Assembly: GCA_003868215.1 (NCBI GenBank)
Contig: QWDQ01000082.1
Coordinates: 1 to 64,000, forward strand
DNA from: Pseudophaeomoniella oleicola
Taxonomy: Eukaryota > Ascomycota > Eurotiomycetes > Phaeomoniellales > Phaeomoniellaceae
DNA length: 64,000 bases
Direction: 5' to 3'
The notes beneath the pieces were generated by a model. The model had not been told where the DNA came from, did not search any database, and saw only the letters and a program-made list of their open reading frames with translations. The position numbers were made by a program, and so were the translations under genes. Below, in pieces: positions 1-11,089 of the stretch (within the stretch, counting starts at the first letter, position 1; each line of letters opens with the position of its first letter).

Positions 1-76
<76 letters not shown>
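1..76. repeat. Poly-G run at the left edge (likely artefact)
   Basis: Seventy-six consecutive G residues, then normal sequence. A run this long at the very end of the sequence is typical of two-colour Illumina no-signal calls carried into a contig end. It is unlikely to be biological. Confidence 0.9.
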
Positions 77-78
<2 letters not shown>

Positions 79-891
79 CGGATTGGAAATGGGAGGCTTT
101 CTACCTGTCTCTCGATACCTGCATACCTACCTAGGTGTTGGTTAAGTTAAATTAACTTGTACAAGCAATCGAGATTTTTGATTTCAACAATTCCAAGACA
201 TTTATTGCCATCGGTTTATATACATATCTAAAGAAAGCCTTGTCTTTACCCTTCAAACTCAAGTTCGACTCAACCTCACGCCAATCACTCTGGTAACAAA
301 AGTAATGGGACAGGACGCTGAACACATGGAGAATTTTCTCTCTCACAGGATCAATATCGTTACAATTCAAAAACCAGCAGCGAAAAGCGAAAAAAGTGGA
401 AAAAAAGTAAAAGGAAGGCGTTGAGTGAGCGAGTAAGTAAGTGAAGCAAGCAAGCAAACAACTTTCATTATCAATCAATCAACAAAAAGATATATAGATT
501 TGTGTCTCGGTCAGTCAGTTCCCCAGGCTCAAAAGTTGCTTTGTCATCGATTAGAAGTGAAGCTCCTTCCATCTATCCATCCATCCATCCATCCATCCAT
601 AGATCCATCAGTCGTGTCCGTCGTAGTAGTCAAAGATTTACAGTTCCATTCCATTGGTTTCGTTTTCATTCCGTCCGTCAAGTCATTACATGTTTTCCGT
701 ACATCATTTTCATTTATTCCCAGGTCATCAAAGGAACGGTCGACAGAGAGTTGTAACCTGACAAAGCGACCTTGTGTGAAGGCGCGTAGCAGGGGGTTCG
801 AATTGCTCTGTCTTGAACCATGACAAGTTGTATATATGAGCATGCACGCTTGTGTGTGTGTGTGCTGGTCCTTCCTTCGTCTGGTCTGGGG
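77..891. other. Intergenic, with an (ATCC)n microsatellite
   Basis: No convincing coding sequence. It holds an (ATCC)n tract at about 575-600 and a short GT tract near 851-863. The right part is presumably the 3' UTR of the minus-strand gene that follows. Confidence 0.6.
575..600. repeat. (ATCC)n tetranucleotide microsatellite
   Basis: About six and a half perfect ATCC units, giving open frames with Ile-His-Pro-Ser repeats that are not real proteins. Confidence 0.9.
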
Positions 892-1296
892 CTAATGACG
901 ACCCCATCTCTTCTCATCCTTTGACATCTTGACATAAGCACCGTAATAGTCCTCCTTGTTCTCGATCGGGGTCACACAGTAAACGGTGGGTTCCTTGGTG
1001 GAGAATTGGCATCTCTTCGATCCGGGTGAGGAGCCGGATGTAGATCCCTTCTTGAGAATGGACTTGGACGACGAGGAGTTGGCGTATGCGTACGATGGTT
1101 GTTGTTTTTGTTGGACGGAGGAGATGGAGCGGGTGGAGCAGGTGTTGACACGGGTGTTGATGGCTGTTGGACTCATCGGTGACGGCGAGATTGGTGTTCG
1201 TGGCATGGAGGTGGACAGGGAGAGAGATGGACGGGTGCTGGATTGGGCAGCAGTGGAGATGGAGAGAGAAAGCTTTGGCTTGGCTGTTCGAAGCAT
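892..1296 (-). CDS. Ser-rich conserved fungal protein with a C-terminal signature block
   Basis: Intronless, 134 residues. The longer open frame begins at a TTG; the first ATG is at 1296, with the start MLRTAKPKLSLS. The N-terminal two thirds are low-complexity Ser/Thr/Pro, probably disordered. The C-terminal third looks constrained: a KSILKKG segment, then CQFSTKEPTVYCVTPI and a DYYGAYVKMSKDEKRW block that ends almost at the stop. I recall short fungal proteins of this layout but know no function. There is no signal peptide or membrane segment. It stands alone, with long spacers on both sides. Existence of the gene is likely; function is unknown. Confidence 0.72.
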   Translation of the reverse strand: MLRTAKPKLSLSISTAAQSSTRPSLSLSTSMPRTPISPSPMSPTAINTRVNTCSTRSISSVQQKQQPSYAYANSSSSKSILKKGSTSGSSPGSKRCQFSTKEPTVYCVTPIENKEDYYGAYVKMSKDEKRWGRH

Positions 1297-3429
1297 CTTG
1301 ATAGAGATCTTGGTGTTGTTGTTTTTGGGGGAAAGTTCAAAAGACGATAAAGACGACGATAACAAGAGACAATTCTTCCACGAAGGTTCAGATTCGAGAA
1401 GAACTCGTAGGGCTTTTCTTAAGTTTCAATAGCTGGTGCAAAACACAAGAGCAGTTCAGAAATAATGACGACGTTTGAAGAGGGGCCGGCCCAAGTTCAG
1501 ACGAAGTTTCAGGAAAAAATAGTAACAAAAGACAAAGATAGATAGGGAAAAAGCTGGTCCAAACACACAGTGCTAGATGGAGAACAAGAAAGAGAAGAGG
1601 GAAGGGGAAAAACAGGTCGAAACGAGGGGACACGGACGGCGTCTATATACCTTAGCGAGGTCCCCCTCCGTAGGCCACTCGTAGAGAGAAGGCTTCATCA
1701 CCAACTGGACGTTTAGGAGGATGTGATGAGGCTGGCGAGCTGCGAGCTGCGAGATGGGCGATAGGCAAAGAGGGAAAGCGGAGAGGTTCAACGTTGGTTG
1801 CACATGCGAACATCCTTGTCCGTTCCTGTAGATCCACCGACACTATTCACATGCCGTTGACCAATCAACTTGACCATCACCTTATACTTCTCTTCTCTTG
1901 CCGCCGGGGCTTGCAGCAAACGGACTGACAATGCAACGACTACTTCTGCTCTTATCACATTGCATCTTACTTCCTTCCACTATGGACAGTACTTCGTTGG
2001 ACAAAGTGATTTGTCATATTCCTCGTGCTAGTTACCGGCTGGTATTATCCTTCTTCATCGAGAGGTCTACTGAACGACTACTCGTTAACCAAGAGAAATG
2101 ATCCTTAGACACGATTTGAAAGAGGTGTAGTCAACATCTATTACGAACTATCTGTCCTTGTGTACGATTACAATCTACGGGCTTCTCATTTAAGCCTATT
2201 GCAGTCATCGCGCAATAGTCTTCAAAAGATAAGCCGTCATTTGTAAGACGACAGGGCCGAGAACCATCATGAATGGTCAGCCAAATGGCGGTGACTGTGA
2301 CTTACCTTCCTGCAGTGACAAAGTCTCCATCACGACCTGTAAAGGTAGAATCATGCAAGAGCTGTCACCAATAGCTCCCGATAAGAGGCTAGTACAGTCT
2401 CCCCAGGTGTGGTATCGTACCTCGGCGGACTCACCAGAAAGACCAAATCTGATCAGTCTCTAGCTTGAGATGCGGCTATACGCACATGGCTCCTAATCTG
2501 GGATGGCTCCATTGGTCCCAGAGTCGACATCGAACCCTGACAGCCTTCATGCCAAGCCCTCCTCCTTAGCACATAACGATGGTCACCTACCCGAGGCTGC
2601 AGTGGCCTGCTTTCTACAATCCAGTCAGCTCCCGCAACAACAGTTCCAAACTTACCTAGGATCCTATGCCCGGGGCACGAATACGCGCGGCTCCTAGATC
2701 TCTCGGCTTAATGTGAGTGAGTCCATACCGAGATGGCGCAAAACTAATGATCCGTTGGACAGCCGTGATTATTCTTAGTCGGTGAGAAGGTCACAGCAGT
2801 GAAACGTGTACAGTTGAGTCATCTAGGCCAATGCTTGCGATTTGTATATCCGTCTGATACTGCGAGGCGTAACACTGTTAGGCGAAGCTACGGGCGCACG
2901 GGATCAACGCTTCAATAGTAGGATGAGTGACATTGACAATGGCGAGAACAGTGAGTGAGCATAGCGAGAATGTGACGACATTCAAGTTGAAATTTTAATG
3001 GCCGTGATGGCGAGAGCTGACTATTATGTGGATTGAAATGCTGATGAAGCGACAGACTTATGCGAACCACGACGAGCAATCTGCACTGCAAGTTTGGTTG
3101 GGACGACTTCGACGACCACGACATATAAAAACAGGTGTAAATAGTGTTGAGCAGACTCCACAGCATCCGTCGTGATTGTTGTGCAAGAACCGTTTCATAC
3201 CGTCGCAACTCCATTCTGCTTTTTTTGAGAAATTGAAAATAAAGACCTGTTTTGATGAACTCGGCTGCAACCTTCTGCCGCCGTTTTTTGCCCGACTGCC
3301 CGATTTGCCAGATCCGAAACCCATCTCAGAATACATTGGTTGAGAAAGAAAATGCCTCGACGGCACAACATTGGTGGCTTAAGCGGTATGGTATGTCGAA
3401 TCGCCCGAGGGCGTGTTGATTGCTAGGAT
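1297..3429. other. Intergenic, no recognisable gene
   Basis: About 2.1 kb. The part next to 1300-1640 is probably the 5' leader and promoter of the 134-residue protein. Open frames at 1898-2101, 2269-2463 and 2503-2697 have no recognisable content and no coding-like neighbours. Confidence 0.5.
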
Positions 3430-4464
3430 TTACCTCCCTGAATAACGATCGTCAGCACGAGAGGACTCATAACCGCCACGGCCATAATCACGTTCTTCGC
3501 GAGATGCGTAGCTACGCTCTTCGCGGGGAGGATAGGTACGTTCTTCGCGAGAAGAATAGTCACGATCTTCATCTCTCCCATAGTATCTTCTGCGATCTTC
3601 AACTCCAGGATATCGGCCTCTTTCGTCACGAGAGCTTGCGTATCGGTCGATGCCACGGCCACCATAATCGTCACGTTCACGTCGATCACGACGGTCATAT
3701 GGCTCGTAACGGGAGCGGTAAGAATCATCGTAACCTCGACGACCTCCATAGCCTCCGCCACGTCGATCATCGTATCTGTCGTAACGCCCCGGGGGAGGTC
3801 GTCGACCGAAGTCGCCTAGACAATGTCAGACTATTAACATAAGCTTCTGAGCGGTTTCACTCACTGCGCTTTGGTGGGCCAAAGTATTTTCCTGGGGTTG
3901 GAGTGCGAGGCCGAGCGCGGCGAGCTCTTTCAATGCTGAGAGTTCTGCCTTCGATGACTTCACCTTGGAGACCTTCTCTGGCAGCATCAGCTTGCTCAGA
4001 GGTGACCATCTTGACGAAACCGAATCCACGAGATTCCTTTGTATGAGGATCCAACATGATTGAACAGTTTTCAACTTCGCCGTACTTCTCGAAGAGACGG
4101 GAAACATCAGATTCAGTCAGACGGGGATGAATGCCAGTAACAAAAAGATTGGAACCAGTGTTGACGGCACCATCATCATCAGCGTCTTTCATGCTGGCAT
4201 CGCCAGGTGGAGCTCTTCGCGAAGAATGTCAGCATGCGCAAGAGTACATAGTATGGTAGATATGGTAGTCTTACCGGTCATCAGCACGGCCATTGGGAGA
4301 CCTGCTACGGGTACGTTCACCGCGATCACCTCGAGGTGAGGCTGACCTGTTACGCTCGTAACCGCGATCACGGTCATCTGAGAGTATTGTCAAAACCATG
4401 GGTCAGAGCCTAGAATGACTGATGACATACCTTCGTAGCGCGCAGTGTCGTCGTAATCAGCCAT
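3430..4464 (-). CDS. Tra2-like SR protein: RRM with RS/RG-rich tails
   Basis: Four exons (4464-4431, 4377-4275, 4214-3865, 3815-3430) encode 290 residues. The N-tail is Arg/Ser-rich with an RSRSP segment. A single RRM at about residues 65-145 has RNP2 as LFVTGI and RNP1 as RGFGFVKM. The C-tail is very rich in Arg, Tyr, Asp and Gly (DRYDDRRGGGYGGRRGYDD). This RS-RRM-RS plan matches Transformer-2-like SR proteins, nuclear regulators of pre-mRNA splicing that bind purine-rich exonic enhancers; that role is family knowledge. Introns are 53, 60 and 49 bp with normal GT-AG ends. Other single-RRM SR proteins are possible, but the short linker from the RRM to the tail fits Tra2 best. Confidence 0.88.
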
Positions 4465-5182
4465 GGTGTAGAGATAGAAAGTCGAAGGCTGATGAGGAGG
4501 AAATGAACAAAAGGTCAGAAGAAAAGAGCAGATGAAGCTGACCTTAAGGAATAGGTAGCGAGATGGGATTGAATGAAGATTGGATGATGAAGAGAAAGAC
4601 CAAGATTTGTAAAGGGATGGAAATCTTGTGGTTGACCTTGAAAAGCGAAGATGAAAGGCGAAAGACGAAAGACGAAGCCAGCCTGGTTCGCAAGGGCGAA
4701 AATTAAACAATGCCACTAACCGCATTTGGCTACAAGCTCACCAGGCAAACATCATGATTGACAGCCTCACTATGAAGCTTACATTTCTCATTTCTCATTT
4801 CCCATTTCCCATTTCCATAATCCTTCCTACGTAACAATAGACGATACATAAACCTCCTTAGGCGAAACTGGGCGCTCTTTGATGATCAGATGAGCAGGTC
4901 ATGCCTTTATGCTTGGGCTGAAAGAATACCAATCATCATTTTATTTGACTGATCATTCTGCTCCAGGTACGTTATGCTATGTGATATGATAATCGGATAT
5001 TGCATGATGTTGTGGCTAGTATACAAATCGCGTGTTGAGCATCCTGGTCATCCATCACCAGCAGCTCTCTTTGTGGCATTATTCCATACACCCATACCCT
5101 GTCACTGAACACAGCATAGATCTCAAAGACAGACGCATGAACAACGCATGAACAACCCCGATTACGGCTGATAGCTGGTGGA
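4465..5182. other. Promoter of the Tra2-like gene and 3' flank of the PHD gene
   Basis: No supported gene. Tandem short variants of CATTTCTCATTTCCCATTTCC lie around 4783-4817; otherwise nothing notable. Confidence 0.5.
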
Positions 5183-8100
5183 TCACCGATAGCCCTTCCA
5201 CCTACGCCGTGGCCTACCATTCTTCTTCAAGGATGCCTTCTTTTTCTCCTCCATTGCATCCGTCATCCCATGTTCTCCCGTTTCATTACCATACCCATCC
5301 TCCATCTCGTGGAGCTCATCATCACCCATTTCACTGAGTTCCTCGCTCAGAGCCCGCAGTACATCTGGACCTGTCCAGCGCTCTTCATGAATGGTAGTAC
5401 CAATAGGGTCAAATTGCTCGACATACCACATGACACCGCCAGTTGACAGGCTTGCTTGTTGACTGCCTTCGAAGCTCATTGGGGGCGTTGGCGGCTCAAT
5501 GTCTGAAGCTCCCTTGTGCAGCTGGATGTCTGCAATTTTCTTAATACCATCCGTCGAAGCAGGGGGAGTGTGTGTAGCCAAAATCATCTCCGTTTCAGCA
5601 GACAACTCTCCATGCAGTTGGGCAATCGACTCAGCACGCTCCAATGCTTCGGCATCATCCATGGATACATCGTGCATGGAAATATCGTGCATGGACTCGT
5701 CTTCTGCTGCATGGCCGTCGTACATCACATCATCAGTGACATGGTCTGTACCTAATTGACTTGATATAGGCTTTGCTGAGACTCCTGCTCGATGTAGCTT
5801 TTCTCCGTTAGTGTTCCCGTGTGCAATGTTCGGAGTACTGAGGGCACCGTCGCCGTTGATAGCTGGCTGGACATGAACTGAGTCACCAGCAGAATTCGCG
5901 AATGACTCCCGCCTTGAAAATAATGTGTTGTCGAGCATATGATTCAAGTTTCTCATTTGCTTTTCGTACGGTCGGCCAGTCAATTCGCTCTCCTTGACTA
6001 AAGCATCTTCGATCGCTGGTTGGATAGCCTTGAGAATCCTCTTTACAAGTTTCCACTTCTCGCGAAGCTCTGCATTCATATCCTGCGCTCGGTCCCTCAT
6101 TTGCTCTTGGAGCTCTGTGGTATTATTAGACTTTACACCAAGTTCGAGATTGAAAACTTGGCTCAGATCTGTCGAGAATTCTGCGATCGAAGTATAAGCT
6201 CGTCGCTCCAGTTTTTGTCGAATCATAGAAAACCCCAGAACATAGACGCCCTTGGAATCATACCTGCATGACCATCAGTTCTTGCCAAGATCGTCAAGGA
6301 GAAAGTCTGACTTACTGGACAGCCTTCTCGAATATTGGCAGAATGAGAGGCGGAATGGGGAAATACACGGTATCCACAATTGCTTTGAGCAGTAGAGCGT
6401 TCTCCAGCTTCTTTATCTCGCGTTCTCTGACCAGCTCCGTTAGTTCACGAAGCTTCTCCATGTCCTTGAGTAGCAGCTCCGCAAATTCTATCCGTCGTTC
6501 GAGCCTGGCACGACCAATGGCACCCATGCTAACGTAGTCCCTTCGAGTAATCTCCATTGAAGAGAATGTGTCCATCTGCAGCTGCAGGCGCTTCAGCAGT
6601 GCTGCTCCTCTTCTTGATTCCCGCTTGAGCGTCCAATACCTACAAATATCTGTAACGAATTCTTTCTTGCGTCGGATGTTGAAGCGTTGTAGAGACCCCT
6701 CGATCGACTTCGCAACAATGTCCGGTACAGTCGTAGCACCAGAAGGGAGTCTCCAAAATGATTTCGATATTCGATTCTTTTTGTTGGGCCCACTCGCAAG
6801 AGGAAGGCGAGGCTGAGCACCCTCTGTGACATCCGCTTGACTGGCACCTAAGGACAAGGCTGAAGTCTGACTATCTGCCCACCGACGATGGCGCATTGTC
6901 TGATGATAATACTTCTTGGCATCCACAATTGCGTTATCTGTATCGTGTTCTAATCGCCATTCCGGCGAAACGTGTCGGTGGCAAAGCGCACGCAATTGGT
7001 GTTTTTCGAAGATCGAATTTGGGCCAGGGCCTGCTTTCATTTTCAGTTGCAACCGTGCCCGACGCGCACATGTCAAATGGAAAGCTTCGTAGCAGCTCTT
7101 ATTGCTACACTGAATGCAAGCGCCCATCTTTTGCTGGCAAATGTAGCATGTGAGCTTCCACCTAGCAGGTGGAACTTTCTCCACATCGTTCACAGGCTCT
7201 TGTAGAGATGGGTTACCCAGCGTCACTTCAGGAATCCACAGTGCACACAACAAATGAGCCCATTTCGCAGAATTGGTCTGCTTGAAGGCACCTTCTGTGT
7301 TGGGGCAAAATATACATGTTGGTGAACCTCTGCCAAGCAATTGGCATTTGCGGCAAAGCCATTGGCCTTCTGGGATATAAGGCACACCATAGCATTCTTG
7401 ATGCACCGCAAGGTCGCATCCGTCGCAAAATACTATTGCATTCGCATTCTCACAGTCGCCGTCGTCGCAAATGGCGCACTTTGTATCTTGTTCTTCTCCA
7501 GGTCCAGGCTCGCCATTGACGGCCGCAGCAGAACTTGACCGCGGCCTTTGAGTCTGGGGCGGCTTCGGATTCGGTTTTGGAATTCGTTTCTCCAAGGCAT
7601 GCCATTCTTTTTCTATTTTCGTCATTGTGATTTCGAAGATTGCTGGTTTGATTGCTTCAGCTTGTTCTGTTTTCCTTTTCGTATTATGGGCCTCGAGCCA
7701 TTTGAAATCCTGTTCGTCCATGTCATATTCCACCCTTCCCACTCCAAGGCTACCTATCGCTGCATTCTCCCCGTCTATCTGAAGAGAAGGGACGAGATCT
7801 AGGTCTTCTTCCGCAGTGCCCTCCGCGGATTTGATGAATTGCTTTTCAGGTCTCAGGAAAACTTCGCTTTCCTGATATCCCACGCTGGCCATAGCTCTAT
7901 CAACAAAGTTGATTTGCGTATTTCCTTTTTGCTCATACTCCTCGAAGGGATCTTCGTATTGAAAAGACGGTCTTGGGAGCATAAGTACTTCACGTGGATT
8001 CGGGGCAGGCGACGGCATCGCCAACGGTGTTCGAGGTGACAACAGATTGTTTAGGTACGCGTTCGGATCACGTGACGGTCTGCCAGGTTTTCGCTTCATA

Positions 8101-8669
8101 GGCGTAGTGGGAATCTCGGACGGCTGGGGACTCTGCTGCGCACTGACTGGTGTCTCATCCTTAACAGATTCAGATCCCGTTGTCACAGTAGGTTGCTGTG
8201 TCGGCTGTACCAACGGACGCTGGACCAGACAAATGGCGCGATCCAAATCCATGTCAGGATGCATCTCCTCCCAACTCCTTTCTTCGCGGGGTTTGTAACC
8301 ATCGTTGTGTGTCACGGCGGCAACAGCAGAAGTGGCTGTACTATACCGTGGTCGGATGCTTGGCCGCCGTCGAGGTCTGGAATAAACTGGCGATGTGCTT
8401 GCTTCTTTGTTCTCGTCTCCGGGAGGGTGCGCTCTCGTCGGCCTTGGTGCAGACCTTGGAGTAGTAGCTACCCCGACAGGAGTTCCGTCAACATACACAT
8501 GTCTTCCCCCGCCACCACGGCCACCCGGAATATAACGCATTTTTTTCCGAGGAGGTTCTCCAGACCCATCTTCTTCAGCAACCCCATTCGGTAGGACCGA
8601 GCTGTTTACAAGGGGGAGAGTACGGCGACGACGTTGGCCAAAAGAGCGACGGCCACGAGGAGGTGCCAT
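5183..8669 (-). CDS. NTO1: Nto1/BRPF-like PHD-zinc knuckle-ePHD protein of a histone acetyltransferase complex
   Basis: Two exons (8669-6316 and 6263-5183, 52-bp intron) give 1144 residues. A PHD finger at about residues 395-445 (CAICDDGDCENANAIVFCDGC, HQECYG) is followed by a zinc knuckle and extended PHD to about 570 (WAHLLCALWIPE, FHLTCARRA). This PHD-knuckle-ePHD module is the mark of BRPF/Jade/Nto1 scaffolds, which direct MYST acetyltransferases (NuA3-type) to H3. After a helical region, residues about 755-850 resemble a bromodomain (FSMIRQKLERRAY, EFSTDLSQVFN) but lack the usual Tyr-Asn acetyl-lysine pair. The N-terminus has an AT-hook-like KRKPGRPSRDP; the C-terminus is acidic and ends with a basic KKNGRPRRRW tail. 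The splice joins EKAVQ to YDSKGVYV in frame. Confidence 0.9.
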
Positions 8670-9414
8670 ACTGGATGCGACAGGGATGACAGTAGGAAAC
8701 CGAGCGCAATGCTAACGTGCACTCGAGTTGCGGAGGGGCGCGCCGAGATGATAAATCAAGGATCAAGAAAGGCGCTATGAGGTTTTGACTCTCGAGACAG
8801 CAGCATACTGTACGACCATGCACCGTTGCAAGACTCCGCTACGTTTTCGAGTTATGCGCCAACACTGTGAGAGCGTTGTTACAGGCCGTGATGTTTCGTG
8901 ATGTCCTGGTTTCGATGAAATGAGGTTGGACGGCCTTGCTGGTGGAGAAGGAGACGCGCAAGGTCTGGCCAATTAGCAACGAGATCTTCAATAAGCCTTT
9001 TCCTATTTTGATGTTCTCCACAATCATGCGGATAATCACTAAATCCGTTTTTTCTTCAGCGGAGTTAAACAATTCCAACAGTAGATCGGTATCCCTTCTC
9101 CAATTTTGATACTGGATTATTGGTACAATAAGGAAAGGGTGAGGGGAAATCAACATGAAATCGCGCTGGGGCCATATATTAAAGGTATCTTCGGTCATTA
9201 CATGTAATTAGTAGGGATCATGATCGGTTTACGTGACGCTTTTCAGTCACTGTAACCTGGAAGAAGTAGCTGTTCACTTCTCGTTATTCCTTCAATTCAT
9301 TCATTCTGTTTTCTAACGCTCTTGGTCATTTCTGCGCAAGCTTCTAATACAAGGTGACGAGAGGTCATTGCAGCGACAGTTGGCTACTCTTCAGCAAGCA
9401 CATATTGAATAATA
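8670..9414. other. Divergent promoter region
   Basis: It lies between the minus-strand PHD gene and the plus-strand small gene and probably serves both. A 119-codon minus-strand frame (8839-9198) starts with a true ATG but shows no recognisable domain; I do not call it. Confidence 0.5.
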
Positions 9415-10064
9415 ATGAATACATCTACGGATGAGAAGTAAGTGCTTATCGTCCAGGCCATGTCCTCCCTTCCTGTTCTAGGCTGTCTCTCAACGCATGG
9501 ATCGAATGGTGTGGCTATGCCGCAACTACCTACTATCTACACAACTTGCTCACATGTACTGCTCACAGATGGCGTTCGGGCCGGCCACATAACGAGACTC
9601 GTCAGAGTAATCAACCGCGTCATTCGTCAGGTCCCCGTGAGAAGAACCAGCAACCACATGCAGATCGCCAGGGAAATCGAGGACCGGCAATGCCTCGTAA
9701 GGAACAGAACACTGCAAATCCACAGAAGAACGATAAAACTGCGAAGAACGGCACCAATTCCGGACCATTACGAGACGAGCATGTCCCGGTAAATGGTTTC
9801 AATGGCCGCGAAATCGAAGCCGAATTGGGCAAGATAAATGAAAAAAAGCCTATGGTCTACAAGCTTCCAAAGGTTGAGACCCCTAAACAAGGGAACGCTC
9901 CTTGGGGTATCAAATGTAAGCACACCATCGATATGAATATATTATGGACGTTTCTGACTCGTTTGACAGCTAATGCCATGGCTAATGGCAGAGATTTCTT
10001 CCTTGAGCTCAGGAAGCAAATATCCGCAGCACAACGGGCGGGTGGTACGGCTCTAGGGGGCTAA
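9415..10064 (+). CDS. Small basic conserved fungal protein, function unknown
   Basis: Three exons (9415-9437, 9569-9915, 9970-10064) encode 154 residues. The first exon is only 23 nt and gives MNTSTDEK. The middle is polar and disordered (Gln, Asn, Lys, Pro). Two blocks look conserved: NGFNGREIEAEL near the centre, and at the C-terminus APWGIKSNAMANGRDFFLEL continuing as RKQ, which the second splice reassembles. This PWG-then-ANGRDFFLELRKQ ending is one I associate with small Pezizomycotina proteins without a known role. No signal peptide or transmembrane segment is present. Start choice rests on the 131-bp first intron having a GTAAGT donor and a CTCACAG acceptor. Confidence 0.75.
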
Positions 10065-11089
10065 GGCCCGATCACGGACACTCTCTTTCTCTTCGTTTTG
10101 TTCCCTTCTTGTGGCATTTCAAGGAGTCAACATCAGCGCTTTTCAAGTTATACCCCGGGATTGCATATTTCTGGGAGCGCCCGTGTCGCATTAGGGCAGA
10201 TTTCATGTGCTTCAAATTCAAAACTCTTGCTGGGCAGGAACATGATTAAATTAGGCATTGCTAGCCACGCTTTCATAGCTATGGATTGGGCTTTTTGTAC
10301 CATAAGACGACAATTTCCGCAGCTGAAGATATATTGTTGCTCGTAGCAGGAACATAGCTGCATGTATTCGAATTTTATCAACGTCTGGAGCGAAAGACAA
10401 TGTAGATGGTTCCGCAATAATGACTGGGATTTAACGAAAGCTATTCTCAATCTTTCTCAGATGTGAAGGAAAAGTAGGCATCATGATTGGGCTATGAGTG
10501 TAGAGGTTCTGTCATATTGGGATTCCCGTGAAAAGTTTCGGCTCCTGATCTGCACCGTGGACTTTCTGCCGCCCGATGCTTTTTGCGCTGGTCCACTCCA
10601 CCTCAAAATATCTATCTCTTGGGCTTCTTAGTTAACAGCAGCACTGCTTGATACTCTGACTCAAGTCAATCTTCTGCGACCTCGACTATCGGAAACTTGC
10701 GCTACAAGTCCATCGATTCGACCTTTACTCGATAACCTATATCCTTTTTCACTCCTCAGCTTTCTACATTGGACTCTCTTACAGCATCCAAAATCTCTTG
10801 AAACATAGGACTCACTCCCCGCAACATTTTCATCACGCTGTTGTCAATCTCTCGACAGCTTTCCTCGTACTTCAGATAGATTTCGATACCTTGTTCAAAC
10901 TCTTTGTGTTTTCACGTCACTCTCATACGCGCGTGGTTGGTGTACCGAACTAGATCAAATTTTTACGCCTGTCTCGATCGACATACCGTCCATCAACCAC
11001 TTGAATCTGCGCCTTCGATTTTGCGCAAGCAATAGCTTGAGATCATACGAAAAAGTTTACATACATTTATCTCTGTATCATTCGCGAAG
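10065..11089. other. Intergenic and pyrimidine-rich leader of the NTF2-RRM gene
   Basis: No gene seen. From about 10600 the plus strand is C/T-rich, as is common in fungal promoters and 5' leaders. Confidence 0.5.

Noticed and set aside
780-815. GGGGTTCGAATTGC resembling a tRNA T-arm
   Set aside because: No matching acceptor stem, D-arm or anticodon arm could be folded around it.
2269-2697. Two adjacent plus-strand frames in the long spacer
   Set aside because: Low-information sequence, different frames, no splice signals that join them, no domain.
8839-9198. 119-codon minus-strand frame with a true ATG between two divergent genes
   Set aside because: No recognisable motif, it occupies the expected promoter of two genes, and its composition is not clearly coding. 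Transcript data could revive it.
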